62,000 nucleotides of DNA. Origin: Phoronis australis (lineage: Eukaryota > Phoronida > Phoronidae). The stretch is taken from positions 81,067 through 143,066 of the forward strand of contig NMRA01000355.1 of NCBI GenBank assembly GCA_002633005.1, given 5' to 3'. The notes beneath the pieces are model-generated. The model had not been told where the DNA came from. It saw only the letters and a list, made by a program, of their open reading frames with translations, and made no database searches. A program made the translations under genes and the position numbers. Of this stretch, positions 58,000-62,000 are shown piece after piece; positions within the stretch are counted from its first letter, which is position 1; each line of letters begins with the position of its first letter.

Positions 58000-60900
58000 T
58001 TGATTATAACATGTGTTGCGGATCGCTACTATCGTAAACCTGTGAGTTCGATTTGAAATGAATGTGCACACTGTTGAGGGACAAGAGTGTCCACTTTAAG
58101 AGATCTCTGGGACAATTCAGACACAAATAATTATAAATGGTTCAGTACTTGAGAACAACCTCCAGGACATAGATATACCGTAGGACGACAGTGGAAAATA
58201 AATAAGCGTTTGAACGACCTATTTCGCCAAACATCAATATGTTTTTTTCATAAAAATGAAACCATTCTCTCAACATGGAGGCATGACACTGTGAACAAGT
58301 CGCCCAATGCAAACGCTGTATTCCTGTTGCTGAATTTCAAATAGGAAACAAGTAAGTAACCTAATTTGATCAGACAAAATATCACAACCAAGTATTTTAG
58401 TTATTTATCGAAACAAGGTTTGAACGGCAAGTTTCTAGTAAGAGTGAGCACGGTTATGGGAATGGAAAGGCAACGGGATACAAAATACTGGTACTAGCTC
58501 ACTACCGCCATCTAGTGTCGTATATGAGTATCTTATATTTGTTTTATCAGTTTCAGTCATTTTATTACAACTTTACTAAAATGCTCAAAACACCGTACAT
58601 AGTAAATAAAATGCCGCAAATCAATCAAAAGTGTCTTGAGTATGGTAATATTTCCCTTTAAACCAAACCTGAACTCTGAGATACCTGATTTGTTTCAGGG
58701 GCGACGGTGTGTGAAAATGCCGCATAATGAGAAAATGGAATTTGTCGTTCGTGGAACTTGATAGCGATGAATTCATTGCTAATCGATTGTAGGTTTATTA
58801 AAGAATTAATTGGTCTCGTTAGCAAACTGTGAGTTTTACATTTAACATGCTTGTTAATTAGACGGCGGCTTACTTTTACATGTACGTGTACTTTGTTCAG
58901 AGCAACACATACCAGTTTTGTTTATTTTTCTGCAGGCAGGCAAAACATTTACTGCTCGGTTTTGCAGTGTACTCCCGCATCATGACCACATCCAAATACG
59001 ACGCTATTTTGATTCTGCAATGCTGCGCAGCCGGAGTGCACGTGCCCACCTATTGCTCACTCGGCTGCTACAATATCACTCACTATACTACATCAAAATT
59101 AGTTGATTTGCCATTCAATCCTCTATTGTTAATTAAGCTTAATGCTGCTCGGTAACATAAAACATTGAAACAGACAGAAGACAGCAATTTCTACAAGAGT
59201 TGTCCGCCAGTTAGCAAATTTTTCAAACAACCCACAAAATCCTCTCTAAATAAATGCCGCCGCATGATACGTGGCAAGGAATGAAATTTTTCCCCTGAAC
59301 ATCTCAATTTTTATAAAAACCACTTCAAATCCTAACACTTACAAAAACGAATCAAAATATTTCCAAGTCTGAAAATACGTTGCATACACCCACTTACCTA
59401 TTAGAGGCTCTTACATCTAGTAACTGTGACCGTCGTTATACTGCTTGGTAAAACATTTGACCCTGTCGAGCAAGTCTCGTGATATGAGATTATTTCGAAA
59501 AAAGAGATTGACAGTAAAGGCCGTAAATAATTCTTTACAGACGGATTACGTGTCTTGCAAAAGCCAAAACAAGAGTTTGAAAACATTATAAAGAACGTCG
59601 GCAAAATGCGAATTACTGAAAATACGTAACATTTGGCGCTACGCCGTAGCACTACGGAAACGGCAAAATTACGTAGCGAATATGTAATTCCCGAATTGGC
59701 TGACGTGTGTGATACCGTGAACATATACATATAAGGAAGTTGAAGCGTTAGCACTTTTTGAGCAACCAATGTAGAAATCTTTTGGAGGTTTCCTAGTATC
59801 CCGGATGTATCCCAATGTTCATCCTGTAGAACTCGTAGAGAGTTGAAGTGGGAGCAAGTTAGTATAACCAACCTCTGTTTTCATTCTTGAATCTGAACTT
59901 CGTTACTGAGGTTTTAAAATTTTGAATAGTTATCCTGCCCATCCTGTTGCTCTGTGAAGTATAAGGGTGGGTTCCGTCAACAAAAGACGCGCAAAAAGCA
60001 CAGTCGTACAAGACCACGCAAAATTACGGGCAGGAGAGGCATATGCTTCGTAAGCACGCTGGGGACCTTCCTGATTTGATTAGTACGCGAGTTGATATAT
60101 GGGATAGGCCATTCCTTATTTTTAGCTAGTTCCAGATTTCGTTATTGCCTGAGATGTGAGTTGTCATTAAAATGACACGGGTAAAATATCCTCTCCGCTG
60201 CATTTGTCTTTTACTTTTAATTAAGAGTTATCGGCAAGATTCCGTTTAAGCTCGATCTCTGGGTATATTGACATGATGTCACCTACAAATGCAAAGTTGT
60301 CTTGGTGTTATACCTCTCACTGATAAGAACAAAATAATAAACATAACGGTGTTTCTCGACGGACCTTTAACTGCCAAAATAAGGACACCTATAAGGCTAG
60401 AGAACTCACGTGACTTTCCAAATAGGAAAGTCCTTGTAGTGAGTATACAGAACGAGGCTACCATAAGCGAATGTTTGAAGCAACATTACAAGTATCTCTA
60501 AATCGTCTTAAATTTACAAAACACAACCCTGATAAAGAACTGATGCTCATCATGGCAACGCGTAGGTAATTAACTGCCCCCTCTATTCAGCATGTAGAGA
60601 ATTTCTCACTTACACTGGTGACCGCTCTTTACGATGCCTATTCAACACGCCCTTTGCAATGAAGTAGATCCGCGCTAATGAGGTTGAAAGGTAATTGCTA
60701 GTATTATAGCCTGCAACTCTGGAGAGTGGATTTAACTTGGAACATTATAAATATTACAAAATGACTAAAAATGTTGACTTGTGTTTATCTTCACAAAGGG
60801 CCACTTCCCAAAGGAACGATACGTTTCATATTGGTTTTCTTTATTTAATTTTTAATGCTTCTGCCCACTTGTTTTGTTTTTTTTTCTTGCCGGGAACGGG

Positions 60901-62000
60901 TTGGTATCTTTCTATCTAAGTTTTGAACTTGAAGTACCAAAACAGTGGTAGATTTTGATCGTTATGAGCCCATCCCTAAACTTACAACTTACCACGTAAC
61001 AGGTACACTAAACATTTTACGTGTCATTACAGTTTAATCTTTATTAGAACTCAAATTATAAATTATATACAAAAGTGCAAATACGGTGAAAACCAAACTG
61101 AAGATTTGGAATCTCTGGGCAATTTCGGTGGCACTGACAACATAATTATTCTAGCTCTTTGTCAGTAATAAAAAAATGAAAAGTTGGCACAACAGCTGTT
61201 TCCTGGTCAAAAATCTGGTTTAACGAGATTGAAAGAATATTAAAAAATGAATCCATGTGATATTGTTAACTCTAATCAGCGTCTGTATATCCACCGAGTA
61301 TATCAATACGCGCCGTAGTTTATCTTCAATCGCACCCAATGGTTGTAGTTTTTACATTATTATTTCATCGATTTTTAAAAATCAAAAACCGTACTTGGTT
61401 GGTTTTTTCCAGCTGAATACGGCCGTGGTGTTCGTTTATAACGAAAATTAGTGGTTGATGCATTTTGAAAATTCGCCATTATGTACAGTCAGAGATGTCT
61501 AATACAGTCTATGGTCGGATAATTACATTTCACTGAGTCTTGCTCGCATCGGGCAATGCGGACATCACAGTTGTGATTCCGGCACAGCGCTCTCTTTGAT
61601 CCTGGTACAAGCCGCTCAGAAGGACGAGCGGTGAAAATTCCCGCATATCTTTAGAAATGCGTGACTTCCTTGTAAGCGTATTATTCACGGTATGGAGGGC
61701 GGACAGCGTATTAAAGGGGGCACCAGGACATACAAGGCCAACGGCTTCACTTCGTCATAAACATACATGTACATGTGTACACGCAGTCAAAAACAATTAA
61801 TATGTGGAATGACCCATTGCTAAAATATTGCGTGAGACCCTTTTAATTTTATCGATGAGTGACCTCATAAAACGCTGGCAAAGGAGTCGTGAAAGAGAGG
61901 CAGGTGAATAGTGGAGTTGACAAGTAAAGTAAGATAAACAAAGGTGTGCTGGCGTAACATGAATCATAATTCAAACGAAAAACGGGAGATGTGGACACCC
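58000..62000. other. 5' flank of gene B, no gene recognised
   Basis: AT-rich DNA with no open frame showing a protein family motif; the longest is 156 codons (59871-59401, minus) and lacks any recognisable domain. A TACATGTACATGTGTACA palindrome cluster is near 61765. No RNA gene could be supported. Confidence 0.55.

Noticed and set aside
59401-59871. 156-codon minus-strand ORF upstream of gene B
   Set aside because: No domain, no homologous frame elsewhere, no splice context.
1-62000. CRISPR arrays, operons, phage or prokaryotic islands
   Set aside because: The coding pattern is intron-containing and eukaryotic. No regularly spaced repeat-spacer structure is visible, and tandem repeats here are contiguous.

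Overview
This is metazoan nuclear DNA. Coding sequence is sparse and split by GT-AG introns, the intergenic DNA is AT-rich, and diverged non-LTR retrotransposons and short inverted-repeat elements are frequent. The palindrome TACATGTA recurs throughout, as is common in marine invertebrate genomes such as amphioxus, hemichordates and molluscs. The species cannot be fixed from the sequence alone.

Only two host protein-coding genes can be supported, and they are paralogues. Gene A (+ strand, 5549-17955, seven exons, 555 aa) and gene B (- strand, 57767-25975, seven exons, 619 aa) both encode AMT-type ammonium transporters. They converge tail to tail across about 8 kb with no recognisable gene. 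All six intron positions and phases are identical, and exons 2-6 have the same lengths in both genes (556, 132, 77, 182 and 135 bp). The pore residues of the Amt family (twin histidines, conserved Asp, gate Phe, pore Trp) are intact in both. The paralogues differ mainly in the cytoplasmic C-terminal tail and in intron size; intron 1 is 4.8 kb in A and 18.6 kb in B.

Layout. 1-5548: upstream of gene A, with no convincing gene. 5549-17955: gene A, with a repeat pair in intron 1, a 5'-truncated LINE in intron 4, and a 498-bp duplication at a single N in intron 6. 17956-25974: intergenic region between the two 3' ends, with one gap. 25975-57767: gene B. Its introns hold two copies of an inverted-repeat element, a second copy of a repeat with internal ~62-bp units, a decayed L1-like LINE, an RT fragment, a nested higher-order satellite and a duplicated segment at a single N. 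57768-62000: upstream of gene B, with no convincing gene.

The two genes probably arose by inverted duplication that included at least part of the promoter and 5' leader. Both have a CACGTGACT element about 200 bp before the start codon and a shared leader block. I found no undescribed multi-gene system. The best leads are the paralogous transporter pair with its conserved 5' flanks and diverged tails, several uncharacterised repeat families, and two duplications next to single N characters that look like uncollapsed allelic contig ends.
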